DNA from: VRUE01 sp963837695
Lineage (GTDB): Bacteria; Actinomycetota; Thermoleophilia; Solirubrobacterales; 70-9
DNA: 64,000 bases
Reading direction: 5' to 3'
Assembly (NCBI GenBank): GCA_963837695.1
Contig: CAWINZ010000005.1
Location: 868,001 to 932,000 of the forward strand
Shown here piece by piece: positions 63,410 to 64,000 of this stretch. The notes under the pieces are model-generated. The model had not been told where the DNA came from, did not search any database, and saw only the letters and a list, made by a program, of their open reading frames with translations. Position 1 is the first letter of the stretch. Each line of letters starts with the position of its first letter. A program made the translations under genes and the position numbers.

Positions 63410-64000
63410 GTGGACGCAGTGGAGACCGGTAGCGGGGAAGGCTCGTCCGCCGCGACGGTCGGCGAGCTGCTCGACACCGCGACGGAGACGATTGCGGCGG
63501 CGGGTTGCGAGGACCCTGCCGGCGACGCCGCGGCGCTTGTCGCCAACGCGCTCGAGATCAGCGTCGAGGAGCTTTCGCGCGACGGCTCCGGGGAGGCTTC
63601 GCCGCAGGTCGTCGCGGCGATCGAGGCCGCGGTTGCCCGCCGCGCCGATCATGAGCCGCTTGCCTACGTGCTCGAACGCGCCCCCTTCCGCGGCCTCCAG
63701 ATCCATGTCGACCCGCGCGTGCTCTGGCCGCGCCGCGAGACCGAGCTGCTGGTCGAGGTCGGGACCGAACTGCCACAGGGCGCCCGCGTGCACGAGGTCG
63801 GGACCGGCTCGGGCGCGATCTCCCTGGCGCTGCTGTCCGAGCGCCCGGACCTGCGCATCACCGCCTCGGATCTTTCGCCCGAAGCGGCCGAAGCCGCCCG
63901 CGAGAACGCCGAGCGCCTCGGCCTCGAGCTCGAGGTCACGGTCGCCGAAGGCCTGCCCGACGGGCTGGAGGACGTCGACCTCGTGATCGCCAACCTGCCC
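63410..64000 (+). CDS. prmC: Release factor glutamine methyltransferase, 3' end outside window
   Basis: The first 197 codons of a SAM-dependent N5-glutamine methyltransferase. The helical N-terminal domain (ATVGELLDTATETIAAAG, FRGLQIHVDPRVLWPRRETELLVE) precedes VHEVGTGSGAISLALLSERPDLRITASDLSPEAAE, the SAM site. The NPPY-type motif begins as VIANLP at the window edge. Start GTG 63410 is eight bases after AGGAGG (63396-63401); GTG 63401 overlaps that site. It modifies the GGQ of RF1/RF2. Confidence 0.92.
   Translation, partial: MDAVETGSGEGSSAATVGELLDTATETIAAAGCEDPAGDAAALVANALEISVEELSRDGSGEASPQVVAAIEAAVARRADHEPLAYVLERAPFRGLQIHVDPRVLWPRRETELLVEVGTELPQGARVHEVGTGSGAISLALLSERPDLRITASDLSPEAAEAARENAERLGLELEVTVAEGLPDGLEDVDLVIANLP

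Overview
The window is high-GC (roughly 70 percent by eye) with mostly G/C third codon positions. It holds actinobacterial signatures: a dnaK-grpE-dnaJ block followed by MerR-type hspR and clpB, an F420-dependent (LLM) oxidoreductase, a replication-relaxation gene, and myo-inositol-1-phosphate synthase beside a CDP-alcohol phosphatidyltransferase. I infer an actinomycete, most likely of the deep Thermoleophilia/Solirubrobacterales branch. The branch assignment is inference from gene style, not a search result.

Layout. Positions 1-8.4 kb are accessory: a replication-relaxation gene, a tyrosine integrase, a two-gene SIR2-HerA anti-phage operon of visibly lower GC, two small unknown genes, two tRNA-Ala genes and a PD-(D/E)XK nuclease-like gene that runs into the second tRNA. 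From 9 to 19 kb lies lipoate and pyruvate dehydrogenase metabolism: lipA-lipB, E2/E1beta/E1alpha, a thioredoxin-fold isomerase and lpd. From 19 to 22 kb is thiamine synthesis: thiE, then a TPP riboswitch followed by thiO and a thiS-thiG fusion. From 23 to 40 kb is a nearly complete purine pathway on the minus strand: purF-purN-purH, purC-purS-purQ-purL and purD-purE-purB. It is interrupted by a TetR/MFS pair, a DUF4143-type ATPase, a cytochrome P450 and a VapBC toxin-antitoxin. From 40 to 50 kb are a cell-wall hydrolase pair and the chaperone cluster. From 50 to 64 kb are a secreted nuclease/phosphatase, cytochrome c, nth, a phosphatidylinositol-synthesis group, a glycosyltransferase-PHP fusion, RNA methylation, argF, lgt and the start of prmC.

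The most unusual property is a dense population of structured palindromic repeats of about 45-150 bp, in at least four families. Family A has four copies (12642, 25526, 36062, 53888), all abutting stop codons. Family B has three copies (10484, 33026, 51102), two of them lying in frame inside lipB and purQ. Family C has two copies (13792, 47661), in frame inside the pyruvate dehydrogenase E2 gene and grpE. Family D has three copies with a shared core (13478 in frame in E2, 34588, 57924) and two looser relatives (14193, 58887). Within families A, C and D the stems differ between copies but stay paired, so base pairing appears to be selected. Families A, C and D also share a GTCYTG-like internal-loop motif. 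A further hairpin-shaped insertion sits inside thiE. This looks like an actinobacterial counterpart of the Rickettsia palindromic elements that insert into reading frames, and it is the best candidate here for a previously undescribed system.

Other points for a reader: purL carries an apparent one-base frameshift near 30905; several operons use four-base start/stop overlaps (ATGA, GTGA or TTGA); the tRNA-like gene at 23113 is non-canonical; and the last gene, prmC, is cut by the window end.
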